From Bog-366 sp963722555 (GTDB lineage Bacteria; Acidobacteriota; Terriglobia; UBA7540), in NCBI GenBank assembly GCA_963722555.1, contig CAVRNQ010000007.1, positions 2,480,001-2,544,000 on the forward strand: a DNA stretch of 64,000 nt, written 5' to 3'. A model generated the notes under the pieces. The model was not told the DNA's origin. It made no database searches and worked only from the letters and a program-made list of their open reading frames with translations. Both the position numbers and the translations under genes were made by a program. Positions within the stretch are counted from its first letter, which is position 1. Each line of letters starts with the position of its first letter. Positions 24,095 through 33,262 of the stretch are shown here, piece after piece.

Positions 24095-25132
24095 ATGCCC
24101 TCACCCGTGGTAGATTTGCGCAGTGATACGGTCACCAAACCCTCCGCGGCCATGCGGCGCGCCATGCACGACGCTGAGGTTGGTGACGACGTTTATCGTG
24201 AGGATCCCACCGTCAACCGGCTGCAAGACCGCGCGGCCGAGATTTTCGGGCGCGAAGCGGGCCTCTACGTGGTATCAGGAACGATGGGGAACCAGACGGC
24301 CATCAAGGTCCTGACGCGGCACGGCCAGGAGGTGATCTGCGAAGAACGCTGCCACATTTACAACTTCGAAATGGCCATGGTGACGGCGTTCTCCGGGGTC
24401 CTGCCCCGCACGATTCGAGCTGCCGACGGCATTCTGACGTGGCCGATGATCGCGCCGTACATCCGCGCGCGAAACGACTACCGTGCCCGCACCGGTTTGA
24501 TCGAGCTTGAAAACACCTCGAACCTGGCGGGCGGTTCGGTCTATCCGCTCGAAATTGCCCATGACATTGTCGATCGCGCGCACGCGGCGGGCTTGCCCGT
24601 GCACCTTGATGGGGCGCGGATTTTCAACGCCAGCGTGGCCTTGGGGCGATCCGTGGCGGAGTTGACCAGGAAGTTCGACTCGGTGATGTTCTGCCTATCG
24701 AAGGGACTGGGTGCGCCGGTCGGTTCCCTGCTGGTGGGCAGCAAGGAGTTCATCGAGGAGGCGCGCATCGTCCGGAAGATGCTGGGCGGAGGGATGCGCC
24801 AAGCCGGGGTGCTGGCGGCGGCGGGCCTCGTGGCGCTTGAGGAAGGCCCCCAACGCCTGCACATTGATCACGCCAACGCCAAGTTCCTGGCCGAGGGCTT
24901 GGCGGAAATCCCAGGGATCAAAGTGGATCCCAGCAAAGTTGCGAGCAACATCCTGTTCTTCGACGTTTCGGGTACGGGGCTCGGGTCCCAGGAAATCTCG
25001 AAGCGTTTGGCGGCGCGGGGCGTCCTGGCCAACGGCTCGGACCCTCAAACCATTCGTATGGTCACCCACCTGGATGTGGATCGGCCCGGCTGTGAACGCG
25101 CTCTTCAGGTTCTTCGCGAAGTCGTCACCTAG
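24095..25132 (+). CDS. Low-specificity threonine aldolase (PLP-dependent)
   Basis: This 345-residue protein is of the beta-eliminating lyase/threonine aldolase family: VDLRSDTVTKPSAAMRRAM at the N-terminus, VSGTMGNQTAIKVL, CHIYNFEMA, LENTSNLAGG, PVHLDGARIFNASVAL with the PLP-ring Asp, and the Schiff-base Lys in FCLSKGLGAPVGSLLVG. It cleaves threonine or allo-threonine to glycine and acetaldehyde. TATAAT at 24053-24058 lies about 35 bp upstream but without an obvious -35. A threonine dehydrogenase gene occurs 15 kb away at 39.9-41.0 kb, offering a second threonine breakdown route. Confidence 0.92.
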   Translation: MPSPVVDLRSDTVTKPSAAMRRAMHDAEVGDDVYREDPTVNRLQDRAAEIFGREAGLYVVSGTMGNQTAIKVLTRHGQEVICEERCHIYNFEMAMVTAFSGVLPRTIRAADGILTWPMIAPYIRARNDYRARTGLIELENTSNLAGGSVYPLEIAHDIVDRAHAAGLPVHLDGARIFNASVALGRSVAELTRKFDSVMFCLSKGLGAPVGSLLVGSKEFIEEARIVRKMLGGGMRQAGVLAAAGLVALEEGPQRLHIDHANAKFLAEGLAEIPGIKVDPSKVASNILFFDVSGTGLGSQEISKRLAARGVLANGSDPQTIRMVTHLDVDRPGCERALQVLREVVT

Positions 25133-25136
25133 CGCG

Positions 25137-25390
25137 AACTTCTCGCCACGCTGGGACGGTTTGGGGGCTGTCGGAAGGGCGGGGCTGAACAGGCTGCGGA
25201 ATAACGCGTCCATGCTGTCATCCTGAGGAGGCGAAGCCGGTCCTGAGTGAAACGAAGGAAAGACCTCTGTGTTTGCTTGCAAATTCAAATACAGGGGTCC
25301 TTCGCTTCGCTGAGGATGACAGCGCCTACGGGTTTTTCCGCAGCCTGTGAAGCCCCGCCCTTCCAATTCCGTGGTGAGAAATCCGGGCTA
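25137..25390. repeat. Nested composite palindrome, joined to MITE copy 1
   Basis: The order from outside in is: TTCTCGCCACGCTGGGACGG with GGAAGGGCGGGGCTG; then AACAGGCTGCGGAATAACG; then GCTGTCATCCTGAG (25214); a core; then CTGAGGATGACAGC (ending 25323), GGTTTTTCCGCAGCCTGTG, GCCCCGCCCTTCC and CCGTGGTGAGAAATCCGGGC. Each outer layer has its inverted partner on the far side. The last bases GGGCTA (to 25390) adjoin the MITE. Confidence 0.8.
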
Positions 25391-25620
25391 GCGCCAATGC
25401 TGTTCACTTATGCTGACTGTTCCCAATTCGACCCCCTCACCCCCGGCCCCTCTCCCCCAAGGGGGGGAGGGGGGCAGTAATCCAAATCTACTGCCCTCGC
25501 CCCCTTGGGGGAGAGGGTGGACCGCAACCGGCGTTTTCACCAGCCGGGGCGGGACGGGTGAGGGGGTCACCCAGGAGCAAATTGAAAAGCCGAAACCCCT
25601 TAAGTGAACAGCATTGGGGC
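25391..25620. mobile_element. MITE-like element, copy 1 (about 230 bp, TA-flanked)
   Basis: The terminal inverted repeats CCAATGCTGTTCACTTA (25394-25410) and TAAGTGAACAGCATTGG (25601-25617) are perfect over 17 bp. Three further bases on each side (GCG, GGC) are followed by TA on both ends (25389-25390 and 25621-25622). The interior consists of C- and G-run palindromes such as CCCCTCTCCCCCAAGGGGG and no ORF. A second copy in opposite orientation lies at 35492-35775 with nearly the same ends. TA target duplication fits the Tc1/mariner-IS630 group, but no transposase is present. Confidence 0.85.
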
Positions 25621-25682
25621 TAAAGGTCAGCGCTTGCAGGTTCGTTCGCCTTATATGCGACCTGCCGCAGAATTCCCGGCTC

Positions 25683-26423
25683 TTATTTCTTCTTTTCTTG
25701 CCGTTCGGCGATCTTCACGAGCGCATCGAGGTAATGCGTACGGTAAGTTGGGTCGTCGGGATCGAGGCGGGCCGCAGCCCGATACTCGGCCGCGGCCCCG
25801 TCAAGATTTCCCAGCTTCTCCAGCGCGTAACCCAGGCCGTTGTGGGCGTCCGCGTCGGTCTGATCATGCCGGATGGCCTCAAGCATTTCCACGCGCGCGC
25901 GCTTCCATTCTTTCCCCAGCAGGAAAGTAATGCCTAGCTCGCGATGTAGGTCGGAGTTTTCCGGATCGAGCTGCATGGCCTGACGGAGGTCGGCCACGGC
26001 CTCGTCCAATCGCCCCCGGGCTCGAAATTGCGCGGCTTCCTGAAGCAGGCGGCGCAACTCGATCTGGTTCGCCGCGGTACGGGAGGGATCCTCGCCGGTT
26101 GGAGCCGCAGCTCCTTGTTTCTGGGGGAGTTGAATCTCGACGGTCTCGTCGGCGTGAGGCGAGATGAAATAGACAGTTTCCCTTTCGCCGGGGCATTGAA
26201 CATGGAGATAGTGATCGCCGGGTTCGACATCCGGGATCAAGAGATTGCCTTTGGCGTCTGTCGCGCCCACGGGCTGCGCATCCATTTCCACCCGGCACTC
26301 TCCCCGGCCGGTCCGAACGGTGACCTGCGCGAACTGCGGTTTATGCTCACGCGCGGAGACGACCCCGAGAGTCGCAGTAAGCGCCAGGGCGCCGGCCAGG
26401 CCTGGGATGATGTGAGATCGCAT
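25683..26423 (-). CDS. Secreted TPR-repeat protein
   Basis: The 246-residue protein has an N-terminal signal peptide (GLAGALALTATLGVVSA) and a region of about 80 residues that looks like a small beta-sandwich (VTVRTGRGECRVEMDAQPVGATDAKGNLLIPDVEPGDHYLHV), similar to PEGA-like surface domains. Three tetratricopeptide repeats follow from about residue 122 (AAQFRARGRLDEAVADLRQAM, HRELGITFLLGKEWKRARVEM, HNGLGYALEKLGNLDGAAAEY), then a Lys-rich end. It is probably a periplasmic scaffold. Function unknown. It is transcribed away from meaB. Confidence 0.75.
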   Translation of the reverse strand: MRSHIIPGLAGALALTATLGVVSAREHKPQFAQVTVRTGRGECRVEMDAQPVGATDAKGNLLIPDVEPGDHYLHVQCPGERETVYFISPHADETVEIQLPQKQGAAAPTGEDPSRTAANQIELRRLLQEAAQFRARGRLDEAVADLRQAMQLDPENSDLHRELGITFLLGKEWKRARVEMLEAIRHDQTDADAHNGLGYALEKLGNLDGAAAEYRAAARLDPDDPTYRTHYLDALVKIAERQEKKK

Positions 26424-26637
26424 TTCGGAGATGCACAGAAGCGCGCGCTCCTGGCCCTTTCCACCTGTCGTCTTTTAGCTTAGCACGGCTAGTGCGCAGA
26501 AAGGTGAAACACGCCCGGTTTCTTGACGCCCTGCGGGTTGTGTTATAGCCTTGCTAAAGGGGACATGAACAGAAAGTTACGGGATGGTAAGTACCCGTGC
26601 ACGGGTGGGCCCCTGCCCTGGCGGGCGAAACCCAGGT

Positions 26638-27609
26638 ATGCCCGACGCGCTTCGCGACTTAGTCGAAAAAGTCCTGGCGGGAGACCGCCGCGCCATGGCA
26701 CGGGCCATTTCTACCGTCGAGGACAAAGACCCGCTCGCTCTACCGCTCCTCAAAGAGCTCTTCACCCGGGCCGGACGCGCCCTGGTGGTGGGCATAACCG
26801 GTTCGCCGGGAGCAGGCAAGAGCACGCTCGTCGAGAAGTTGGCGAAGGAGCACCGGCGGGCGGGAGCGCGCGTCGGCATTCTAGCCGTTGATCCCACCAG
26901 CCCCTTCTCGGGCGGCGCCATCCTGGGTGATCGCGTCCGGATGCAAAGCCTCGCGAACGACGCGGGCGTATATATTCGCAGCATGGCCACGCGGGGCCAA
27001 CTCGGCGGGCTGGCTGCCACGACCCACGATGCCGTCACGGTTCTTGACGCGGCCGGCTGCGAAGTGGTCCTGATCGAAACCGTGGGGGTGGGCCAGGACG
27101 AAGTGGAAGTTGCTCGCCTTGCCGACGCGACGGTCCTTCTGCTCGTCCCGGGAATGGGCGATGATATTCAGACTTTCAAGGCCGGGGTCATGGAAATTGC
27201 GGACCTGTACGTGATCAACAAGGCGGATCGGCCGGGCGCCGAGCGCATCGAACAGGAAGTTACCGCGATGCTCTCCCTGACCTCCCGCCCCGATGGCTGG
27301 CGGCCGCCCGTCCTCAGAACCGTGGCCACGACGGGGCAGGGAATTGGTGAGTTGTACCAGGCGCTCGATCAGTTTCGCGCTTTCAGTGAGAGAGATGACG
27401 CCAAAGAATATCGTCGCAAAGAGCATTGGCGTTCGCGTCTCCTGGAAATTCTGCGGCAAACGCTTTTTGAGAGGGCGGCGGCTGAACCACTCCGCGACGG
27501 GTCATTCGACCGGCAGTTGGACGATCTGCTGGCCCATCGGCGGGATCCTTATTCCGTCGTCGAGGGGATCATTGCGCGGTTTATGGCCCACACGGGGGGC
27601 CGCCCGTAA
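26638..27609 (+). CDS. meaB: Methylmalonyl-CoA mutase-associated GTPase MeaB (ArgK-like)
   Basis: The protein has about 323 residues from ATG 26638; an earlier ATG at 26584 would add 18 Arg/Pro-rich residues. It is a G3E GTPase with P-loop GITGSPGAGKSTLV, switch region DPTSPFSGGAILGDRVRM, ETVGVGQDEVEVARLAD (Walker B/switch II) and the base-recognition motif NKAD. MeaB guards and reactivates adenosylcobalamin-dependent methylmalonyl-CoA mutase or a related mutase. No mutase gene is within the window. The next gene, an MBL hydrolase, follows about 65 bp later. Confidence 0.9.
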   Translation: MPDALRDLVEKVLAGDRRAMARAISTVEDKDPLALPLLKELFTRAGRALVVGITGSPGAGKSTLVEKLAKEHRRAGARVGILAVDPTSPFSGGAILGDRVRMQSLANDAGVYIRSMATRGQLGGLAATTHDAVTVLDAAGCEVVLIETVGVGQDEVEVARLADATVLLLVPGMGDDIQTFKAGVMEIADLYVINKADRPGAERIEQEVTAMLSLTSRPDGWRPPVLRTVATTGQGIGELYQALDQFRAFSERDDAKEYRRKEHWRSRLLEILRQTLFERAAAEPLRDGSFDRQLDDLLAHRRDPYSVVEGIIARFMAHTGGRP

Positions 27610-27675
27610 AGAACGCATGGCTTTCCTGCGCTCCGCGCGGAGTGCAGGTGGGCTCGCCGAGTTGAGGGAGGAAGC

Positions 27676-28503
27676 ATGAAGCTGGGCAAATTCGACCTCC
27701 ACGCTATTTCCGATGGGACCTTGCGGCTCGACGGCGGGCAGATGTTCGGGGTCGTGCCCAAGGCTCTGTGGGAAAAGAAAATCCCCGCCGATGCGCTCAA
27801 CCGCATTTCTCTAAGCCTCACGTGTCTCCTGCTCCAAGACGGCCGGAAGAACATCCTGGTTGACACCGGCATCGGAGATAAATTCGACGCGAAATTCCTG
27901 GAGATTTACGGCGTGGACCATTCCACGACGGTGCCCGGCGAACTCCAGAAGCTGGGACTTGGGCCCGAGGATATCGACATCGTCATAAACACGCACCTGC
28001 ACTTTGACCACTGCGGGTGGAACACTCGCCGCCAGGACGGGAAGCTCGTGCCCACTTTCCCCCGCGCCCGGTATTTCGTGCAGCGTGGCGAATGGGAACA
28101 TGCTCAGCATCCCACGGAGCATGATCGCGCCAGCTACGTGGAGGGATTCTTTGCGCCAGCGGAAGCGCAGACGGAACTTCTCGATGGGGACACGGAGATT
28201 GTCCCGGGGGTACGCGTGGAAGTTGTCGCAGGCCACACCAGAGATTTGCAGTGCGTGCGCGTGGAATCGGAAGGTGAGACGGCTTTCTTTATTTCGGACC
28301 TCGTCCCCACCCGCGCCCACCTTCCGTACCCCTGGGTAATGAGCTTCGACCTTTACCCTCTGGAAACCCTGGAGAACAAGAAACGCCTTTTGCCGGAGCT
28401 GGCGGCGGCAGAGGCGTTGGTGATCTTCCCCCATGACCCTTGCGTTCCGTGGGCGAGCTTGGTAGAAGTTGACGGCAGGATCGCCGCACGGCCGATGGAG
28501 TGA
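27676..28503 (+). CDS. MBL-fold metallo-hydrolase
   Basis: The 275-residue protein has the metallo-beta-lactamase zinc motif HLHFDHCGWN (H-x-H-x-D-H), an upstream NILVDTGIGDKF strand, VVAGHTRDLQ with the next metal His, FISDLVPTRAHLP with the bridging Asp, and FPHDP near the end. The subgroup resembles quorum-quenching lactonases and other small-molecule hydrolases rather than beta-lactamases. Substrate unknown, no signal peptide. It may share a transcript with meaB. A large inverted repeat follows the stop codon. Confidence 0.85.
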   Translation: MKLGKFDLHAISDGTLRLDGGQMFGVVPKALWEKKIPADALNRISLSLTCLLLQDGRKNILVDTGIGDKFDAKFLEIYGVDHSTTVPGELQKLGLGPEDIDIVINTHLHFDHCGWNTRRQDGKLVPTFPRARYFVQRGEWEHAQHPTEHDRASYVEGFFAPAEAQTELLDGDTEIVPGVRVEVVAGHTRDLQCVRVESEGETAFFISDLVPTRAHLPYPWVMSFDLYPLETLENKKRLLPELAAAEALVIFPHDPCVPWASLVEVDGRIAARPME

Positions 28504-28527
28504 ACGGCAAGGACCCGGCCCTTAGGG

Positions 28528-28620
28528 AGGTGTAGCGCGGACCTGTTTTGTAGGTCCGCGGCTCGTCCCCTATGGGCAAGGGAAAGCCGCGGACCTACAA
28601 AACAGGTCCGCGCTACACCT
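28528..28620. repeat. 36-bp perfect inverted repeat with GTAG heads
   Basis: Positions 28528-28563 and 28585-28620 are perfect reverse complements separated by 21 nt. Each arm is itself a hairpin (GCGGACCT-gttttgt-AGGTCCGC), and each end reads GTAGCGCGG from outside. Single or degenerate copies lie at 52496-52527 and 51523-51557. This is a REP pair in head-out arrangement and probably also ends the MBL transcript. Confidence 0.85.
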
Positions 28621-28665
28621 GCTGACTCCAACGGACTTACGCGTCGAGTTTCTACAGAGCGCATT

Positions 28666-28771
28666 CGCTGTCATCCTGAGCGAAGCGAAGGACCTCGGCA
28701 GTTGGCTTGGGTCAGTAGCGAAGTGAACTGCGGGGGTTCTTCGTTCGCTGCGCTCACTCAGAATGACAGCG
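28666..28771. repeat. Dispersed palindromic repeat, TGTCATCCTGAGCGAAGCG class
   Basis: CGCTGTCATCCTGAG at 28666 pairs with CTCAGAATGACAGCG ending at 28771, about 55 bp upstream of mtnP. The inner GAAGGACCTCGGCAGTT is partly mirrored by AACTGCGGGGGTTCTTC. Confidence 0.8.
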
Positions 28772-28828
28772 CAGGGCTCAGATTGACATGTTTGGCGGAT
28801 TCTTCAGCAAACCGATAGAGGAGGATGC

Positions 28829-29692
28829 TTGGCCAAAGCACAAATAGGAGTTATCGGCGGCAGTGGTCTTTACAACATGCCAGGCCTGGAGCGGGTTCGC
28901 GAGGTGCGAATTGCCACGCCGTTTGGAAAGCCCTCGGACGCTTATGTCCTCGGCACCCTGGAGGGCCGGCCGGTGGCTTTTCTCGCCCGGCATGGACGCG
29001 GGCACGTCCTCACGCCCACGGAAATCAATTTCCGCGCCAACATTTATGGTTTCAAGAAATTGGGAGTGGAGCGCATCATTTCCGTCAGCGCCGTGGGCTC
29101 GCTGCGCGAAGATTTCCACCCCATGGACATGGCCTTGCCCACACAATTCTTCGACCGCACGCGCCAGAGGGCTTCGACCTTCTTCGGGGGCGGCTTGGTG
29201 GCGCACATCGGGTTCGATACACCCGTATGCCCTGCGGTGGTTGAGGCGTTGAGTCAGGCGAGCGCGGGCCTGGGCCTCCCCTGCCACAAAAACGCCACGT
29301 ATGTTTGCATGGAGGGCCCGGCCTTTTCCACTCTGGCCGAATCGAATCTTTACCGCTCCTGGGGGATGGACGTCATCGGCATGACCAGCCTGCAGGAAGC
29401 CAAGCTGGCGCGCGAAGCGGAAATCTGTTACGCCACGCTGGCCATGGTTACCGACTACGATTGCTGGCACCCGAACCACGCGGCCGTCACGGTGAAGCAA
29501 ATCCTCGACAACCTGGCGCGGAACGTCGAGAATTCGCAGAAGATCGTGCGGCAGGCGGTGCGGGCTCTGCCTGCCGAACGGAATTGCCGGTGTGCTTCGG
29601 CACTGGCTCACGCCATCATCACGGATCGCAAGAAGATTCCGGCGGCGACAAAGAAGAAGCTGGCCCTGCTGGTGGGAAAGTACCTGAAGTAG
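28829..29692 (+). CDS. mtnP: S-methyl-5'-thioadenosine phosphorylase
   Basis: The start is a TTG at 28829 with GAGGATG just upstream; 287 residues. It is a PNP/MTAP family enzyme: IGVIGGSGLYNM (phosphate loop), FLARHGRGHVLTPTEINFRANIY, SVSAVGSLRE, CMEGPAFSTLAES (substrate loop with Met and Glu) and VTDYDCWHP near the C-terminus. The TDYDCW pattern with Asp residues at the purine site is that of MTAP, which phosphorolyses methylthioadenosine to adenine and 5-methylthioribose-1-phosphate. The PfkB-type kinase gene follows by about 100 bp, a pairing seen in many genomes. Confidence 0.9.
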   Translation: MAKAQIGVIGGSGLYNMPGLERVREVRIATPFGKPSDAYVLGTLEGRPVAFLARHGRGHVLTPTEINFRANIYGFKKLGVERIISVSAVGSLREDFHPMDMALPTQFFDRTRQRASTFFGGGLVAHIGFDTPVCPAVVEALSQASAGLGLPCHKNATYVCMEGPAFSTLAESNLYRSWGMDVIGMTSLQEAKLAREAEICYATLAMVTDYDCWHPNHAAVTVKQILDNLARNVENSQKIVRQAVRALPAERNCRCASALAHAIITDRKKIPAATKKKLALLVGKYLK

Positions 29693-29797
29693 ACGCGCTG
29701 CACCATGTGGCAGAGTACCCCCGCTACGTAGGTAATCGGACTTTGGCCGCCACGCACTTGGCCCATCAATCCTGTCTCACGAGGTCAACGATTCCCC

Positions 29798-30703
29798 ATG
29801 TCACTCTTGGTAGTTGGTTCCATTGCTTTCGATTCGATACAGACTCCCTACGGCCAAGTGGATGAAATTCTGGGAGGGTCGGCAACGTTCTTTTCCGTCA
29901 CGGCGAGCTGGTTCACCCCCGTGCGCGTGGTCGCGGTGGTCGGTGACGACTTCGGCGAAGAGCACTTCCGGGTTTTTCGCGAGCGCTCCATCGACACGCA
30001 GGGAATCGAACGCGTCCCCGGGCGGACGTTTCGCTGGAAGGGCGAGTACGTGGGCGACATGAACCAGGCTCACACTCTCGACACGCAGCTCAACGTCTTC
30101 GAAAAGTTTGTGCCCAAGATCCCGGCGCCTTACCTTGAAACGGAGTTCCTGTTTCTTGGCAATATCGATCCGGTGCTGCAGCTCAATGTTCGCCGCGCGC
30201 TTCCCAAGATTCGTGCCAGCGCGCTCGACACCATGAACTATTGGATCAAGGGTATGCCGGAGGAATTGGCGAAGGTGCTGTCCAATGTGGAGATTCTGGT
30301 CATCAACGAAGGCGAAGCCAGGATGCTTTCCGGACACAACAACCTGAAGAAGGCGGCGGAGAGTATCCGGAAACTGGGCCCGCGCTTTGTGGTGATCAAG
30401 CGCGGCGAGCATGGCGCGACGCTCTTCAGCCCGGAATCCATCTTCACCGCGCCGGCCTATCCTCTGGACGAAGTGCATGACCCGACCGGCGCGGGTGACA
30501 CGTTCGCCGGCGGCTTCATGGGCCATCTGGCGCGGACCGGGGACCTGTCTGATGCCAACCTGCGCCGCGCCGTGGTGTACGGTTCGGTGATGGGGAGCTT
30601 TGCGGTGGAAGAATTCGGGTTGCGCCGTCTCCTCCGCTTGACGCCGGGTGAAATTGAGGCGCGCTATCGCGAAATCAAGAGCCTGACGCATTTTGATGCA
30701 TGA
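29798..30703 (+). CDS. PfkB-family carbohydrate/nucleoside kinase
   Basis: The 301-residue ribokinase-fold protein begins LLVVGSIAFDSIQTPYG and ends with the ATP-site/catalytic motif DEVHDPTGAGDTFAGGFMGHL (catalytic Asp in GAGDTF). GGSATFFSVTASWF is the substrate-side glycine motif and NEGEARMLSG the second PfkB feature. It lies directly downstream of mtnP, so a role in purine or methylthioribose salvage (for example adenosine or sugar phosphorylation) is plausible but inferred. Its last bases overlap the start of the membrane glycosyltransferase gene. Confidence 0.85.
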   Translation: MSLLVVGSIAFDSIQTPYGQVDEILGGSATFFSVTASWFTPVRVVAVVGDDFGEEHFRVFRERSIDTQGIERVPGRTFRWKGEYVGDMNQAHTLDTQLNVFEKFVPKIPAPYLETEFLFLGNIDPVLQLNVRRALPKIRASALDTMNYWIKGMPEELAKVLSNVEILVINEGEARMLSGHNNLKKAAESIRKLGPRFVVIKRGEHGATLFSPESIFTAPAYPLDEVHDPTGAGDTFAGGFMGHLARTGDLSDANLRRAVVYGSVMGSFAVEEFGLRRLLRLTPGEIEARYREIKSLTHFDA

Positions 30704-32288
30704 TTCTGCCATTGATGCCAAGAGAGCCCACCTTGAACCCTGGCGCGTGCCGGCCGCCGCGCACGGCGCCGTCGCGATCTTGATTCTTGGCGTCGCGTCG
30801 AGTTCCCTCTATTTTTTCTACACCCGAGGCCTTTCGAACATTTACGGGGACGCCTTGGCGCATATGGAAGGCGCGCGCCGCATCCTTGATTCCCTCACCC
30901 CTGGTTACGACGAAATCGGCAGCGTTTGGCTGCCCCTTTTCCATCTGATCTGTGCGCCCCTGGCCCAGAATGATTTCCTTTGGCGCACAGGCTTGGCCGG
31001 CAGCCTGGTTTCCTCCGCCGCGTTCGGGGTGACGGGTTACTTTCTGTTCCGGCTCGGCGCGGAAATCAATCGTAATGTGGCTGCGGGGTTCGTGGCTCTC
31101 GCCGGCGCCTTGCTGTGTCCGAATTTTTTGTACCTGGCCAGCACGCCGCTCACCGAACCCCTCGCGCTCCTGTGGTCGGTGCTCGTCGCCTATGCGCTGT
31201 TCCGTTACTCACAATCGGGCTCCTGGAGAACGCTCGGGGGGGCGGCCGTCGCCGCGTTTCTGGGAACGCTCACACGCTACGAGGCCTGGTATATTCTCCC
31301 CTTTGCAACTCTGTTTGTGTTCTGGATTCGCCGCGAGCCCTGGGCGAAACGCTTCTGGCGCGCGGCGCTCTTCGCCGGCGTCGCCGGCACAGGGCCCCTC
31401 CTGTGGGCTCTTCATAACGCCTATCGTTTCCATAATCCCCTGGAATTCTACAATGGACCTTATTCCGCGCAGGCGATCTACGCCCACCAGTTGGCTACTA
31501 CGGCTTTCCCATATCCAACCGCCGGGAGCCTGCTGCTTTCGGCACGCTACTACCTTGAGGACCTTAAACTTGTCCTCGGGGTCTGGGCCCTGGAGCTAGC
31601 CGTTCTGGGCTTGGTGGCCTGGTGTGCAAGTTCTCGTGAGCTCAGGCGCGGCGCCGTGGCCCTCCTCTTTGTTGTTCCCCTGCCCTTCTATATCCAGGCC
31701 CTGGCATACGCGGGGGTCCCGCTTTACGTGCCTACCCTCTTCCCCAACACCTATTACAACCTGCGCTACGGGCTGGAAATGCTTCCGGCTGTCGCTCTCT
31801 ATCCGTCCTTCGTGTTGTCCCCTCGTTTGGGAAAAAAGCTCCGCATGGGATTGCTGGTGGTTTTCCTGTTTCTGCTGGGACGGCAGTTCCTGGTCTTGGC
31901 CTCTGCTGGCGCGGAGGAACTGGCGGTCGTAAAGGAAGGGATACTGAATACGCCTTGCCGGTCCGAGCGGCAACAAGCTATCATCAGGTTCTTCCGCAGT
32001 GGCTATGACGGGCAACAGATACTCGTCGCTGTGGGGAAGTGGCCTTGTGTGATGCCCGAGGTCGGTATCCCCTTCCGAAACACCCTTTCAGAGGCAAACC
32101 ACAAATACTGGATCAGGATGCGCACGGAGCCGGAGAAATGGGTGGAATGGATTATTCGAGGCAGTGGCGACAGCGTCGATGATCTGATGGGGGCTTACCC
32201 TGAGGCCTTCAAGGATTTTGAAATTGTGGAGCAGGGAGAATTTCCAGGCGAAGGGGATTTTAGGATTTATAGACGCCGGAGGCCGTGA
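30696..32288 (+). CDS. Polytopic membrane protein, GT39-like glycosyltransferase
   Basis: The protein has about 531 residues, with the ATG at 30696 overlapping the pfkB stop. About 10-12 membrane helices are visible (AILILGVASSSLYFFY, FVALAGALLCPNFLYLAS, LGVWALELAVLGLVAW, LLVVFLFLLGRQFLVLA). The first extracytoplasmic loop carries IYGDALAHMEGARRILDSLTPGYDEIGSVWLP, which matches the loop-1 acidic region of dolichyl-phosphate-mannose-protein mannosyltransferase-like (GT39/PMT_2) enzymes that use polyprenyl-linked sugars. A soluble C-terminal domain of about 110 residues follows. Substrate unknown; it could modify a surface glycan or lipid. Confidence 0.7.
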   Translation: MHDSAIDAKRAHLEPWRVPAAAHGAVAILILGVASSSLYFFYTRGLSNIYGDALAHMEGARRILDSLTPGYDEIGSVWLPLFHLICAPLAQNDFLWRTGLAGSLVSSAAFGVTGYFLFRLGAEINRNVAAGFVALAGALLCPNFLYLASTPLTEPLALLWSVLVAYALFRYSQSGSWRTLGGAAVAAFLGTLTRYEAWYILPFATLFVFWIRREPWAKRFWRAALFAGVAGTGPLLWALHNAYRFHNPLEFYNGPYSAQAIYAHQLATTAFPYPTAGSLLLSARYYLEDLKLVLGVWALELAVLGLVAWCASSRELRRGAVALLFVVPLPFYIQALAYAGVPLYVPTLFPNTYYNLRYGLEMLPAVALYPSFVLSPRLGKKLRMGLLVVFLFLLGRQFLVLASAGAEELAVVKEGILNTPCRSERQQAIIRFFRSGYDGQQILVAVGKWPCVMPEVGIPFRNTLSEANHKYWIRMRTEPEKWVEWIIRGSGDSVDDLMGAYPEAFKDFEIVEQGEFPGEGDFRIYRRRRP

Positions 32289-32361
32289 ACTCGACGGCCT
32301 CGCAGGGCCGAGCCGCGTTCGGCCCACTGGCGGGCGGAGCCGCGCGCCCCTCGAATCCGAT

Positions 32362-33228
32362 ATGAGCAAAACTCTTGAGATTCCGTTCGCAAAATATCAC
32401 GGACTGGGGAACGACTTTGTCGTAGCCCGGGAGAGCGACGTTCCGCGCAGCCTCGCGGATTTCGCACGGAGAATTCTTAAACGTCACACCGGGGTTGGCG
32501 GCGACGGCTTTATCGTCGTCATGAAACCTGAGATGAAGGCTCACGACGCCCGCATTCGTTTCTTCAACGCGGATGGAAGCGAGGCGGAAATGTCGGGGAA
32601 CGGCATCCGTTGCGTGGGAGCATTTCTGCTCGAGCGGAAAGGCCAGAAGCGCATCCTGGAAATTGAAACCGTCGCCGGCCTGAGAACACTCGAGCCACGG
32701 AAGGAGAGGGAAGGGAAGTGGGCCTTCCGGGTGGGCATGGGAGCCCCGATTCTGGAGGCTGCCAGGATCCCCTTCAGGGCAGCCGGCGTGGCATCGCCCA
32801 TACTCAGGTTTCGCCTCGGAACCCATTGCGGCGACGTGCCCGTCACCGTCATTTCGATGGGGAACCCGCATTGCAGCGTGTTCGTGGCAGATTTCGAAAA
32901 CACCGACTGGCTGCGGCTCGGTCAGGAAATCGAGCATGATGAACATTTCCCGAACCGCACCAACGTGGAGTTCGTGCGTCTCGTCTCCAAGAACGAAATC
33001 GAAGTCAGATTCTGGGAACGAGGGGTTGGGCACACGATGTCTTCGGGGACGGGCTCCTGCGCCGCAACGGTCGCAGCCATCCTGAACGGACTTACGGATC
33101 GCGAGGTCCAGGTTCGGACCGAGGCCGGTGCGCTGGAAGTCGCCTGGCCCCAGGGTGGCGAGGTTTCCCTCACAGGTCCGGCGGAACGAGTTATGCAGGG
33201 GAAGTACTATTGCCGTTCGACAAAGTGA
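32362..33228 (+). CDS. dapF: Diaminopimelate epimerase
   Basis: The start is ATG 32362 (MSKTLEIPFAKYHGLGNDFVV), because the 48 preceding in-frame codons overlap the end of the glycosyltransferase gene; 288 residues. The two catalytic cysteines are in MSGNGIRCVGAF and SSGTGSCAATVA, and other hallmarks are FFNADGSEAEMSGNG, MGNPHCSVF and NVEFV. It converts LL- to meso-diaminopimelate for lysine and peptidoglycan synthesis. It lies 74 bp after the membrane glycosyltransferase on the same strand. Confidence 0.93.
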   Translation: MSKTLEIPFAKYHGLGNDFVVARESDVPRSLADFARRILKRHTGVGGDGFIVVMKPEMKAHDARIRFFNADGSEAEMSGNGIRCVGAFLLERKGQKRILEIETVAGLRTLEPRKEREGKWAFRVGMGAPILEAARIPFRAAGVASPILRFRLGTHCGDVPVTVISMGNPHCSVFVADFENTDWLRLGQEIEHDEHFPNRTNVEFVRLVSKNEIEVRFWERGVGHTMSSGTGSCAATVAAILNGLTDREVQVRTEAGALEVAWPQGGEVSLTGPAERVMQGKYYCRSTK

Positions 33229-33262
33229 GCCAAGCTCGCAGCGGGCGTGCCCCGGCGGAACC

